Below, one piece after another: positions 1 through 12,806 of a DNA stretch of 64,000 bases (its first letter is position 1; the number at the start of each line of letters is the position of its first letter). Below the pieces are notes generated by a model. That model did no database searches. It was not told the origin of the DNA and worked only from the letters and a program-made list of their open reading frames with translations. The position numbers were made by a program, and so were the translations under genes. Source of the DNA: Nemopilema nomurai. Taxonomy: Eukaryota; Cnidaria; Scyphozoa; Rhizostomeae; Rhizostomatidae. The stretch lies in assembly GCA_003864495.1 (NCBI GenBank), contig ML133486.1, positions 1,016,059 to 1,080,058 on the forward strand, given 5' to 3'.

Positions 1-2119
1 GAGGAAGGTCGAGAACGGCTACTGCTTGAAACAAAACAGTGAAAAGCTACTTAAATATGTAATCTGCAGAAAGATGGTCATGATTGGTGGAGAAGCTAAT
101 TAATATTGATGGATGGGCTGACAGAAATGCTTATCACTTTCTTTTATCATCCAAAAAGTATGATCATGATGAAGTCATTTGAAGTGAATGAATGCAAATA
201 CGTGTTTTGATAAACACGTTCAAAGAATTATCACAGTTTAGAGCACGTTATGTTCTCTAGGCACGATATTTTGATAACAGAACTTCAGATGCTTTTTGCT
301 CTCGTCCTTAAGTACACAGTTGCCTTCGTAAAGATTTATTGTAAGTTGCAGACAGAGCCGCCACTTCCACGATAAATTCAAGTTTTGAGTGTTTCGCCGA
401 AATAGAACATCGTATTTGGCAAATTTTCCAAGCTTACAATCAGAGGTCATGGTGCGCAAATTAGGACGACTCCAATCAAAATACTTTGTATGAAACTAGA
501 AAGAATTTTGTGATGACATTAACACTGTCTAGTTTTTCAAAGTGATGCTTTTAGACCTCTTACGCCAAGTACGTTTATACATAAAGATGGGTGATGACAT
601 TGGGTTCAACTTATATCTAAAACAATGTTTCCAGTCTAATAGCACAAGCATCAGACAAGCTGAAAGGCTTTGTGAAAGCAGGGTTGAAGTAAAAAAATAA
701 ACGTCCAAAGTATTAGAGTTAAGTTGTATTGAAAAGGGTTACTATGGTCCACTTGGTGGCCAGGGTCAAAACGTGCAATGGAGGTCAAATTAGAATTAAC
801 CGGTTGCTGCTAAATAGCTAAAAATAAAGCTACGCAAAACTGTGTCTCAAATATTGGATTTGGATTTGTATCAATCTCTTTTGGACTAAGCCACAGATAA
901 CGGAAACATTCTCTTTGTAGCTAGAATAAAATTTAGCAAAGAGCTTTTTTAGAATTCAGATTAGCTTAATAAAATTTAGCTAGAATCCTGCGACGTCTTA
1001 GCAAGAAATAATTGAATTGGTCCAAGTCTCTTGGTAAACCGATAGTTTTTTAAAAAAGTTTACTCTGAGCAAGTATAGCATAGCCTCCAAACAAATTTTG
1101 CCCTGACCAAGAATTGAAAATTTCAACCAAAATTTTCCTGAATAACAATTTAAAGCCTTTCAACAGAAAGTTGGCTTCAATTAAAAATGGCCAAAGGGAA
1201 GCTTGATTCAGAAAGCTAATTATTTCAAACCTACCTAATTATTTGAAAACTAAAAACTATGGATTGCGGTTCTGCAATTTTTCCAGCATATATGACACGT
1301 TCTATTTCTTTGTAAACTAGCACCCACTTACCGAACATTTTCCTCTAAAATAAATATCTTTTCAATGCTTTGATTATTCCTCATAAAGCAACCATTAATC
1401 ATGAGCATTTACTTTAGAATATCAAACACCTTCCTATCCAATTTTTGTCTCAGTTACCTTCTTTTTGTCAGAGTGGTGAGATTTTGTAGCTAGGAAAATT
1501 AAGAAAGACATCGCTTTAAACTGAACCATTTCATTAGGTGTGCGTTGTTTATTATAGGTTGATTCAAAATTCATTTTCTGAAAATCTTACACAATCAAAG
1601 CTGTTTGCATTTGCCGCTATTTTCTAGAGAGAGTGTTTGCCTTTGAGCTTGTGCTGGAGATTAATCGCAAGCTGAGAATTTGCATCATAATGGCTTTTGA
1701 CTCTGTGGTAGGCCGTGCATCTTGGAGCTAACTTGCTGGTTTCAAAGCACCAAGGCCCTTTTGGAGCCTTAGTTTGAAAAACATAATCCTCATCATCCTG
1801 CAGCTAAAATTCGTTGTTTCTAACTAGACCTACCAGCCAATGAATAATTAACTCTAAATGATTGGAATTGGACCATTGCTCCGTGTTATAACACCCCAAC
1901 CGAAGCGCTAGTTGACATTTTCACGTGGAGCAATCTAACAACATGTGCATGATGAATTATAGCTCTTTAGGCTCTCTCTTTGATGTTGCCAAATCAAAAG
2001 CTAATTTTTTTCATATTGTGTTTCAAAACCTAATATCACTTCGATCGACTAGGAAAGATAAGTTATTATAGCCTTCTATTATTCATTTAAACTCGACTGA
2101 CTAAATAATAAGCAATCTC
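1..2119. other. Intergenic sequence, nothing recognised
   Basis: This AT-rich stretch has stop codons in all frames and only short open frames. I see no exon with convincing splice sites, no RNA gene and no clear transposon end. Confidence 0.5.
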
Positions 2120-2335
2120 TTACACAGATAGGTCAGTATATTTTAGATAGGGTTTCTTTAAGTTTGCTTCCCTAGCTTCTTTGAAAAGTTTTTTGTATGG
2201 CGCCTTTTTCTTATCGACGGAAACGATAGTTTCTTCTTGATAGCGGAAACCAAAAATTATCTTTTTCTCCTCTAAAGTAAACGAATACCCTCGGGATTGC
2301 GGACTATCTTTCAAACGTGTTTTAAACGCCACTTC
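2120..2335 (-). CDS. Possible terminal exon of an unknown gene (72 codons including stop)
   Basis: On the minus strand an acceptor-like ATAG ends at 2336 and is followed by an open frame of 71 residues ending in a stop at 2120. The peptide is lysine-rich and hydrophilic (for example PYKKLFKEAREANLKK) and reads more like protein than the surrounding translations. I do not recognise it. No upstream exon could be linked to it in the following 10 kb, and no poly(A) signal was seen just after the stop. It could equally be a chance open frame or a relic. Confidence 0.2.
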   Translation of the reverse strand, partial: EVAFKTRLKDSPQSRGYSFTLEEKKIIFGFRYQEETIVSVDKKKAPYKKLFKEAREANLKKPYLKYTDLSV

Positions 2336-5300
2336 CTATTGCATATTGCATAGGGCAAGTTTTCTTCTCTAAAGGTATTCTACTAACCCCATCCCCTTAA
2401 AGACCATTTATCATCCTCGCATTAATATCGTTCAAAATTTTCTACATCCTTTCAGACCATCATCATAGAAGATGATCACACACTCAGCCCTCTCACCTCT
2501 AGCCTGCTCTGAATTATACACTCTCCAGATCTCTAGACTTTTACATCCATAACATGAAAATTCATGTGAAAATTTCACTCTTCTGGTATGCAGAATGTAA
2601 TCGCTACATATTTAAACGATAACTGAAGTCGTCTGAAATATCATACACTCTTTACTCGTCGACTACCCATTGCCCTCCAAAGAAGGAAGACCTGCCATAG
2701 AAGTTTAAAGGTGCAAAAGATCTATGTCATATTTGCTAACTATTCGAATAAACTGCTTTGGCACGTTTCTATAATAGACTAATTGATGATATCACCTAAT
2801 CAATGTACACCTCTACTATGTATTTAATGTACTAAACCAATTTTTTGTTAAGCTTGAGCTTTGCTTGACGAACATACAACAATGCTGGAACAGCTTTTCA
2901 AGGGAAGTGGTCTCTTGATTAGTGATAAGTGTTTTGATTATGTTACTAGTAATTGGCGGTGATTAATGAACTGCTATTTGAAAATTCACGAAGATGAAAC
3001 TGCAGGGTACTAATTGGTTGTGTCCATTGATATACTACAATATGAAGGACTAGCATGAATTGATATTACTTCAATGATGTTCATAAGAAAGGTTCATACA
3101 GTCAGAACCAATTATATTCTGCTAATTTGGAGAGGATTTTTAGAGAAAAGATTTGGAATCTCGTTGGACAGCAATGTGCTTGTTGGAAATTTACACCTTT
3201 GGAACTCGCTTTGAAACTGTCAACCTTTTACCTCGCTGAATTTGTCTGCCAGAAATCATAGCGTTCGGCCTAAAATGGTGTATGTTTCAATCGTTTCTCT
3301 TAGCATAAAAAAGAAAGTGATGTACAATCCATCTATTCACAAAAGAACCTGAGGTCGTTTCAGACAAAAGCTACCCAATGATCAAACAAGAGCATCTAAC
3401 GCACGTTAAGCAAGACTGTCAACTTTGGACGTGTTACTGTAAGAAGGTAGACCACCAACCGTCACAATTGACAGTCATATGCTTTGCATCCATTGCTATC
3501 TGGCAGACTTACATAGACAGAAACATTGCCAGTCTTGTAAACAAGGGTTTATCTACGTACCATAAAAGACCCAGTCAGCTTGTTGCGCAACAACAGAAGA
3601 AGAAATGATGTAAATTGCAGCTTTTGCACCCACGAATGCAAACATAGTACCTTAGCCCACCACATTTCCAAGACCTTTCATAGTTGTTTTTCACCTCTTC
3701 AAGGTGCGTTAATTATTGATGCAAGCACCCAAAAGTTCCATCAAATCGATTGCTGACTCGTGAATATAATCAGCTTAAGAACAGCCGTTTCCTCTCAGGA
3801 GTTCAAACACTTTCAACTGAAGTAGAATGTAGACTTCAGTATGGATAAAAATACTTTCATAGACCTTTTGTCAGTTATTTTAATATTTCATGAAAGAAGG
3901 CTCTTCATTCTTACAAACTATGCTTCACACATTTACTCTCTTTTCTATTTATATAGGCCTAGTCAGCACTTGTGCACAAAATCGAATTTAGCGAGTAAAG
4001 GATCTTGTTCTCCCAAGGGTAGGGCATCCGATCCTCGCCCCATTATCCAGTTAGTTCTACTAATTGTTGAACCATTAATGTGTAGTGCTTTACTAATGGT
4101 GTAATACGTATCATGTATTATGAGCATTTCTTAAGCGGTCCTTTTCTAATGGTGTACAACAATTAGTAGAACTAACTGGATAATGGAGCGAGGATCGGGT
4201 GGGTTGGGGTTGCATTATCTAAATACAAAAGGATGAAAACTAACGACCAATTTTAGGTTCTTGGTCCTATGTATCCATCAAATCAACATTTGGTTGATGG
4301 CCATCTGGAAGCTCTGCGCAGAAAACAAGCCACTCTTTGGTGCTATCTTGGTGACCCGTTATGTGCAAAGCCATTGGGTCACCGCTGAGAACGATGAATA
4401 AAGGCCCAGCAAAAAAGCCAAACATTTGGGGCCGGCTTTGTCTGTTCTTCTTGGTGAATTTAAATTGGTCAGGCGGGTGTGGTCATTCATTAATTGCGAG
4501 TTTGATAAAGAAATTCATAGCGACGTGTTGAATTGATCTTGCTGACTGTGCCTGCTGTGTTTTGGAAAACACAAGAAAACTGAACACAGCGGATGCCATG
4601 CAAAATGGCTTCAGCGTGCAAAAGAAATAACGGAGAATATGGAGACACCTTAAGAAAATAGCTTTTGTATAGAAGTAAAGCCTTTGTAAAAATTTAAGGA
4701 GTAACAGAAAGTATAACGCTCCAGACACAATTGAGCTGGTAATGCAAGAATTGGAACTTGATCGAAATTGCAGCTTTCATCGGCTTGTGTGATGTTTGTT
4801 TTTACAAAGAAGAATATATAAAACGTCAGTTCCAAGTCATTCTAATCCCCACGATCCAAGTGTGAAAGGGTATATTGGGAAAGGCGAGGATCGTTGCCGG
4901 GGAGTTCTAAGAACAGAAAGCAAAAGTGTTTGCCACCAGATTATAGAGAATTTGCTTAAGATGTCTATGCTTATACATTGAATGAATCAGGAACGAATTT
5001 GCTAAATTTGTATCATAATATACAAGCATCTAATATCGAGCAATAAATATCAACCGCCAAATACTTTGAAAGTAGGTTAAAATTATAGATCTAACAAAAA
5101 TTCAGACTTCCCAGAAAATCAATTGAAAATTGCGATCCATTTAAGCCTTATATACGTTTATATGTTTTTTGGGCGAGAAAGTGCTGTGAAAATACGAATA
5201 AAGATGTTTATATAGGTTGTTGATATTCCATTTGCTGTAAAAGAGTTCAGTATTGGATCGATATCGGTTAAGCAAGATGAGACTTCATTTCCGATCACAA

Positions 5301-8300
5301 CACGAAATGTGAGCACAAGCGCAGCGAGGCCGATTAGCAATGAATGAAGATGTGATCAGAAAAGCATTCGATGTTTTCCAAGATTTCACATAAACATGTT
5401 GATACTAAGTTCACGTAGCTGGATTTGCAAACTCGACTCTTTTGGTATTAGTAATGCCATCAATTATTTAGCGTGTTTAGGAAAGAGCCCACGCATTGGC
5501 TGATTCAGAGATTCGCTCTTACAACATTCTGCTCTAGAAGCTTAAGTGTACCTGGTTGACACTGAACAGACAAAGAGAGCCATCACAATTGTTCTGTAAT
5601 TTTTTGGACCTTTTATCTTTCTAAGTCCACAAAGCAGCTAACAGAATCTGCAAAATTTGAAAGACTTGGTGGCTAGATAACCATAATTTGAAACTGGAAT
5701 TTGTACAAATTTTCCATGAAACGCTACAGACCTATTTCAACTATGCCTTCACATTATAATTTCTGGATTCTTCTTCTCAGCTACGAAGACAGATTGAAGT
5801 TGAAAATTATGCTGCGATTGAATTAAATTGAAGCATTATTCGTATTAAAAATAAGGTCGCTTGCTGCGAGCAAATGATCTAAATGATATTATTTTTAAGC
5901 TTAGAAATGATATGATAACATGGCATTTCAAGAAGATAATTTAATTTCCCTTAGCTTCCGTGTTTTCACTCATCTAACAAGGCAGATTGGAATCTGAAGC
6001 GTTAATGATTCATAGTTTTCAAAGCCGGATTAGCAAAGCGTTAAAAATAACTTTGCTTAAAAACATATTAGTGCCTTTGGATGGCAAAATAATGACGACC
6101 GAAACTATATTTTCTCTATATCAAATGGAAAGTGCGTAGGAAAAGCAAATTGTTGCCTTTTTGCAAAAAAGAACTAAACCACACTTGCATAAGTTTGTAA
6201 TGCACCAGACTGGAAATTGGGATTTCGATCAAATAACGAATAATGGAAGAATATTGCACCTTTATATCGGGAATATTTCACATTCATTATCGCGGTATTG
6301 TATATTTATTGTATTAATACTGTGGCAATATTGCGGCTGGTAAGCTGCTGAAGTGCGATCTTCCAATCAGAGGGATGTCAAAAGTAGTGTTAGCCAAAAT
6401 GTCCAGGTTTTCGCAAAATACTTTTAGAAAAAGAACATCTTTGCATTAAAATGAGCCAGGCAGTCTCAGTATACACGAGTAGAGTTAAAACTACGCTGGC
6501 TCGACGAGCTATTGGCACTTTTTGAAGGCCAACAACCCTGACGTTGCACAACAAATCAAAGAGAAAAGGACTCTAGAAAGGAGAAAATTGAGCGTGCCAT
6601 TCTCAAATTTGAAATGATACGGAACAACATTGATGTCATCCAACGCTACGATGCCAGTTGGTTGAGATATTCTTCAACCGTGCTTCGCTGCACAAACCAG
6701 GCAGGCTAATTGAAACATGTGTTGTGCTCAAATTGTGCAATGCACAGCGAAAAGACAGGGAGGAAGAAAGAATACAGTGCCTAAAACCAATGCAAACCAA
6801 AAATCATAGCGACACAAATGCAGGCAAGAAGAGCAGCTTCTGGAATCTTAGATTTTAAGTTAAAAAGTCTCCCAAGCTTAAAGATAACCATTTGGCAGTT
6901 TTGTGTTAGGGTAAGGCGTAAATCTGGTACAAATTCTATTCTTTTTTGATAACTGTGTCGTTGAAGCTGGAAATGGGTGATAATTGAAGGTTGAAACTCG
7001 TTTAACCTCGTATCAATTCGTTCTCACTCAGCTAAAGTTTCACTAGGATGCGCTCCTGGTTTTGGGGAGTTGGAAGATTTTTGCTCAATTTTTGCTTATT
7101 GTCGTACCCAGAAGAGCATTTTCTCGAGCAGAAATTCTAAACTGGAAAGGGCAGTTAATGATAAGTAGCTAACAGCTTCTAAGGTTAAATGAGACGGCAT
7201 TAGCCATTCGGTGAATCCGACCGAAACCAAAGGTCTGCGTCTGTGGGAAAAGCTGCAGGTGGAAATGATGAAAACTCTCTTGCCGCCTGCCGCATTGCGA
7301 CTGTAGGCCAGCTAGAAGTGCTGAAAGCTTGCTAAATAAAGGAAGCTACGGAGCATCCAGCAGAAGCAAGCAAAAACTCTAAAGGAAGCAAAACTAGACA
7401 GATCAACAGAAGAATGAAAAACTTATCAAATTTCAGAGTGTATATCAAATAGCCGCCAATTGAATATTAGCAAAAAGTGCATGCCTATGTAAATTTTTTA
7501 TAATTAAATGAAATTTTAAAAGGCGTTAAAGAAAATACGTAGCTACATAGAGTCCTGATTGGAATCTAGAAGTTGATTGGCCCGTAGCTGGGAAAAGATC
7601 TCTCTTCATTGAAGAGTATGGACAAGAATAAAGTTATTTAGAAAATGGTCCGGCCCAATAAAGAATTTACAGTTTCTCTACTCCTTGTAGCGTCAATATG
7701 GAATGGGAGTAACTTAGTAACGTAGCTTCGAAAGTTTCTGCAGCAGAGGTCAAAGGGTACAGGTGCACTTCTGAAAAAGTGATGATTTATCAGACTATCT
7801 CAGCGGAAAATCATAGAAATAAAGGGCTCGGAACAAGGTTTGCCAGTTGCATCAGGGTGTCTTTCGTAAATGTCTTGCTAGAACTCTGCCAGAAGATAAT
7901 ATATACAGCTTACATATGAGCCGCCAGTAGAGTTTACTGCAAATCTCTCACGGAATCTAGGATCCCAGGTTCTAGCAGCAGTTCTCTCTCAAGATAAGAA
8001 TCACTGTCGTCTAAGAGCTGCTACGACGATTCAATGCAATGATACGAGCGGGTTTTGCGACCAAAGGCTTTAAAGTTGGCAGCGCGAATACTTATCAGTT
8101 GGCAAGGCTTCGCCAAGCAGGATGCTGCCTGAAAATTCGGCTCTGTACACTAAGATAGGTTAGTATTATCAGATCAGGAGACAAGGAGAAATAGAATGCG
8201 AACGATGTGTCCTTGCTCCCATGTGACGTTTTGCGTGGAGGAATCATGAGTGATATTAAGAAAGGCTCCAACCAACCACAAAGGAAGGACGATATTGAAG

Positions 8301-11300
8301 TAACTTGGAATTAACCAACTGTCAGATTTACGCGAACTTGCCGCGGAAAAGACACTAGATGAAGGGAATCGAGAAAGATGAGCCTACATATAGCTCTGTA
8401 AAGAAATACAACGCAAGACTCATTGATTTCAATTATGATAAGCAAGAAATATAAGTTACTCTGTTTGAGTATATTTTACCTCCAAGCAGAACTCATATTG
8501 AGAAAAGCAGACCTTTATTAGTATTTCAATCAATTCGGTAAAAGATTACGAAATAGTGAAAAATTTTATACACACATCTATATATGCATGCAAGTATGTG
8601 GAGATGTTTCATGATTTTTCCTAAAGGTTGATGACTTTCTCTCTTGATGCAGGTGCTTTTACGAAATAATCTCAATTATCTTGCAGCGTGCGTATATGGC
8701 GGTAAACATATTCATTAATTCATAAATACGAATGGCAAACAGTACAGTTAATCGAAATAACAGCACTTATCATAGCTTTCTCCCTTGGCTGCTTTTCGTA
8801 GCTCTCTCTTATTTTTCCTCGCAAATCTATAGACCCTGCTCTAATGCCATGCTGATTCAAATAACAATAATAAGTGGCTGAATTAGAATCATGCGTTAGG
8901 GAAATGCCATAAGCTCACCTCAGACACGACTTATATAATCCTCACGAAAACAACTGTAAAACTACACGTGCTTGTAGAGACAATTTGTCCTACACCTTGC
9001 AAAGCAAATGTGTTGCGTCAGTTATTCAACAAGTCTTATTTGTGTAGTAGATATGCCGAAAACGATTTGGAAAAAGTATCCTTTTAGGATTAAATTATAT
9101 TCCAATTGCACTCTTACTTCTTGAGGGGCGATGAGAGAAAATGTCGTCATTCCTTCCTATCTAAGTTACTCGTATTTAACGGGTATGATAATTGAGAACG
9201 AGGCTAATAAAACAATTAATCCATGTTTAGAGAGTATTAGAAGCATCCCTTGATCAAGGGCTGTATCATTATCGGGTAAAATGAAGCGAAAGGAGATATT
9301 AGAAAAGACGTTCCCTCATCGCTCTACAACCGTTTCTTACTCTTGACTGCGCTTGTGAAGATAGAGACAGGGATTTGAGCTTAAAAAAAGTTGCAATGAG
9401 ATTTAAAGGATTAACGAGGATTAGCTAGCTTTAATAAAACGCTAAGTACAATATCGGATTCTGGGAGATCTATGCCCTCTTTAGCCCATTCCATTGGCAG
9501 AAAAGTTCATCAGGTATGAACTTGATGCACGTATACGAGTCGAAGCTCGCAACGATAGAAAATTGATGGCCTTTAATGGGTTTTAACTTAAAAGTGAAGG
9601 GCGATAAAGCTAATTCAAGAAACAGTTTAATGCGAATGTGATTAGGACATGACTAGAGTATAATCGGATAAAGAAACTCGGATCATCCTGCTTAGAGGGC
9701 GAAAGATTTGATGATGATTTTGAGCTATTGTCCCACTGAGAATTTGAACTACAGTACGGCCATTGAATGGAGAGCCAGAGGCTGAAAAATGAGTAGGCGA
9801 GTGTGAGAGTGGGTGTATCAATGAACGAGCTACAGGAAGCTAGCACCAAAACATATAAACTGGATGGCTCTTTCGCAATCTAGACTACAGTGAACTCTGT
9901 TGCTTTAAACGACGTCAACAATAGCACGATAATCAATGCTTTTAACTGAAAAGGCTGTTCTAGTGGACAGCCTGTCATTTAACGCATGCTTTATTGCCAC
10001 AGCAACGAAGCATGTGGATGCTCAGTCGCATAGTTATATGCAAAAACGTCAAAGCATTATCTTCAAAGGAAGACCCGACCGACTGCAAAGCAATTGGCAG
10101 GCGGAAACCGAGTTCAACGATCCAACTTGCATCAAATAGATGATCTTACTGATAATCTTACGTGCAAAATTGTGGGGAAACAAGCTAGACACGATTAGAT
10201 AATAGGACGCGTTGCTTTTTGTTTGCTGAACAATAAAGTTTCAAGCGAAATATTTACGTCTATTTGCATTTCAAAAATCATTATCAATCATCCTACGTCA
10301 TAAAAATTTCATCTTGACCTTATGTTTGTATAGTTGCTTCCTTCTTCTACATTGTGAGCTTGAGATAGATAATCTTCTTTGCAGTAAATGCGGGGAAATC
10401 TGCGGCTGAATCTTGAAAGGATCAATCTTTGTTCTGGCCTGGTTTTCACGCTTCATGAAATTGCAATAATGTTATGGAATACAGAAATTTTGAACTTTTA
10501 CTTTTGCGTATTTAGGAAGTCAAAAAAACAAAGAATTTTTAAGAGCACTTAATACTAGGTGGTATAGAATATTAGACCATACAGGAAAAGTTATTGTTGC
10601 AGCAAATAATACCGTAACTATCAGTTTCTGGTAATATGCTTTCCCAGTGCTACTTTGCACCATCAAAAGAGAACACTGAGAGGTCAAAGGTGTACTGAGG
10701 ACTAACTGGTTTCCTGACATCCAACGAAACTGTCTACTCGTTGGTAATAGTGCTAATGACTGTGTTTGAGAAAGAATTTCAACTAAAGCATTGCTTAAAC
10801 ATACTGCTTGCCTCCTTGAAAGTGACTAGCAGATAGCTACTTCTAAAAAGCTACTTCAATCCATTAAGCACTGAAGAATGACTAGGCCAGCGTACTTGCA
10901 CCTCTTATCGTGTTTGCTTCCTACGAAATGCAGATAATTCAAACTTGACTTTCTCAAGTCAACATATTGCTAAGAACTTTTCTATACATAAAAGTTAGCT
11001 GGAAGTAAGGAAAAGGAGGTGCATGCGTCACAAAGGCTTTATGATACAGGCGAACATTTCCGATTGAATTCAAGCCCTTCGTTTGCTGGCTTGAAGAAAG
11101 CAGCGAATTCGAGGCCAACTGGCAGTCCTGCTTAAACATGTTCACCTCGAATGAAGATTCTGCACAGGATGAACGTCTTTGCCCGGTGACTCAGAGCAGT
11201 AGTCGATAGGCATGCAAGAGACAAGCATAAATCCTAAGAATTCAAGAAAGAGTTGGCGAGCAATAACCGGACAGAGCTTCGTGGTGTCCACTGCGATCTC

Positions 11301-12806
11301 CCAAAAGATATGTCAGCCAGTGCAAACTTTGCAAATGCAATCATTGTCTACATATGGGTTCTCGAATAAAAGTCCCTATTTTCCTGCACCCTATTTCTAT
11401 CACAGTTTAAAAAGCAACATTCTCAATGGAAGCTTGACTTCCAATGTGAGATCAATGTGAGGCGAAATTCTTCTTTCAAGCAGCAGGAAAGGAGAAGAGG
11501 CAGGGTGGCAGTTCAATTAAGTGCCATACCTGACTGACTTCCTTAGCGAATAAACTTATTCTCCAGAACTAAAAAACTTGAAAATTCACTTTAGAAGAAG
11601 GAGAGTGAAAGAAATAAGTCGAAAGATGTAAGCAATTGAGGAAATAACCGGGAAAAGAAACTATAAAGCGATACCATTGGCTTTGCTTTAGTTCCAGCAC
11701 ACGATGCCATTTGTTTCTCTTCTGACTTATTCGAGCCCAATAGAGAAGTGTATGAATGGGTCTTCTACCGGCAAAGATAAACTGCTTTCCAACTCTGGGG
11801 TGCAACCGTTGTCACTAGGTGCTGGGGATGTCTCATCGATACAGATTCGACTTTATTTCGAAATCACTTCAGTGTTTCGTGAGCTGCTGACAGACATTGT
11901 CAGTTTGCCAACATGAAAATATGCTGCCTTATGTGAAAGGAACACTGTATGGTCTATACTGTCCTTGTTATTCTCTTATGAAAGTAGAAGAACAAACACA
12001 TTAGCTTCGAGCCAAATCGTGTCCTTTCGGCATGCAAAAACAGTTTCACATGAAAATTTTTTGCATGTAACATCAGTAAAACCAGCAAAATATTCTAGGA
12101 TAATTTTTTTCAGCGATTTTTCACTACATCCTCATTCTGATACAGAGCCTCGATATCAGACGCCAGTTAAAGTTTGGTATCTGCACTTCAAAAAGAGAAG
12201 ATCACCTTCCGTCAATATGCTGCTTAATCCCTTTGATATTTGAAATGTAACGAGACTACAACATAACATTAAAATAATCTTTGTAAGAGGTCTTGAGAAA
12301 CCTTTCTGAGGTGGGTTTATATATGGGACCAGTATCTCTTGTCACAGCTTTACTTGTTCCAAGAGTCTATGCCACTGAAACCTGGTCTATGGTCAGCACG
12401 CACCAAAATGCCGCAACACTGGAGGGTAGGCAGAAAGAATAAAACAGAATACTTTTTATGGAACCTCAGTGAATGTCCAGCTGCTTGGAATCCACAGCTT
12501 ATTCGCGACAGGCAGGTGTGTCCATCTTGAGTATTGCACAAGTTAGGCGCAAACGTGGGTCTAAGCTTATCTGCTTTGAAGATTGACCCGACTAAAAACA
12601 ATAAAAAAGAACCGAAACTTTTGGCTGCAAGGGGCAGGGTCATTGGTGTGTATTTGGGCAGAAACAACAATAAGTTCAAAAGCCTGAACTGCGAGCTTTA
12701 TGAATTAGCAACTTTTCAAACTACTAACAGTGCAAAGGAAAATTTGAGAACGCGAGGCACTAAGACAGATATTGTGGTTGCTCACATACAAGGAGCAATA
12801 AGGTTA
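2336..12806. other. About 10 kb without a recognisable gene
   Basis: Only short open frames occur here (at most about 110 residues) and none resembles a known family. The one clear structure is the inverted repeat at 4028-4197. The 3' end of the seryl-tRNA synthetase gene enters from the right at 12,807, so the right-most few hundred bases should hold its 3' untranslated region. I saw no canonical poly(A) signal close to that stop. Confidence 0.5.
4028..4197. repeat. Inverted repeat, arms of about 50 bases around a 70-base centre
   Basis: The left arm (about 4028-4077) and the right arm (about 4146-4197) are reverse complements with one substitution and a small indel near the inner end. Both contain the core CCATTATCCAGTTAGTTCTA. 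The centre repeats the inner motif CTAATGGTGTA. The size and shape suit a small hairpin-type element of the foldback or MITE kind. I could not define a target-site duplication. Confidence 0.6.

Noticed and set aside
9610..12679. Several open frames of 60-110 codons on both strands
   Set aside because: None shows a family motif or paired splice sites, and lengths are in the range expected by chance.
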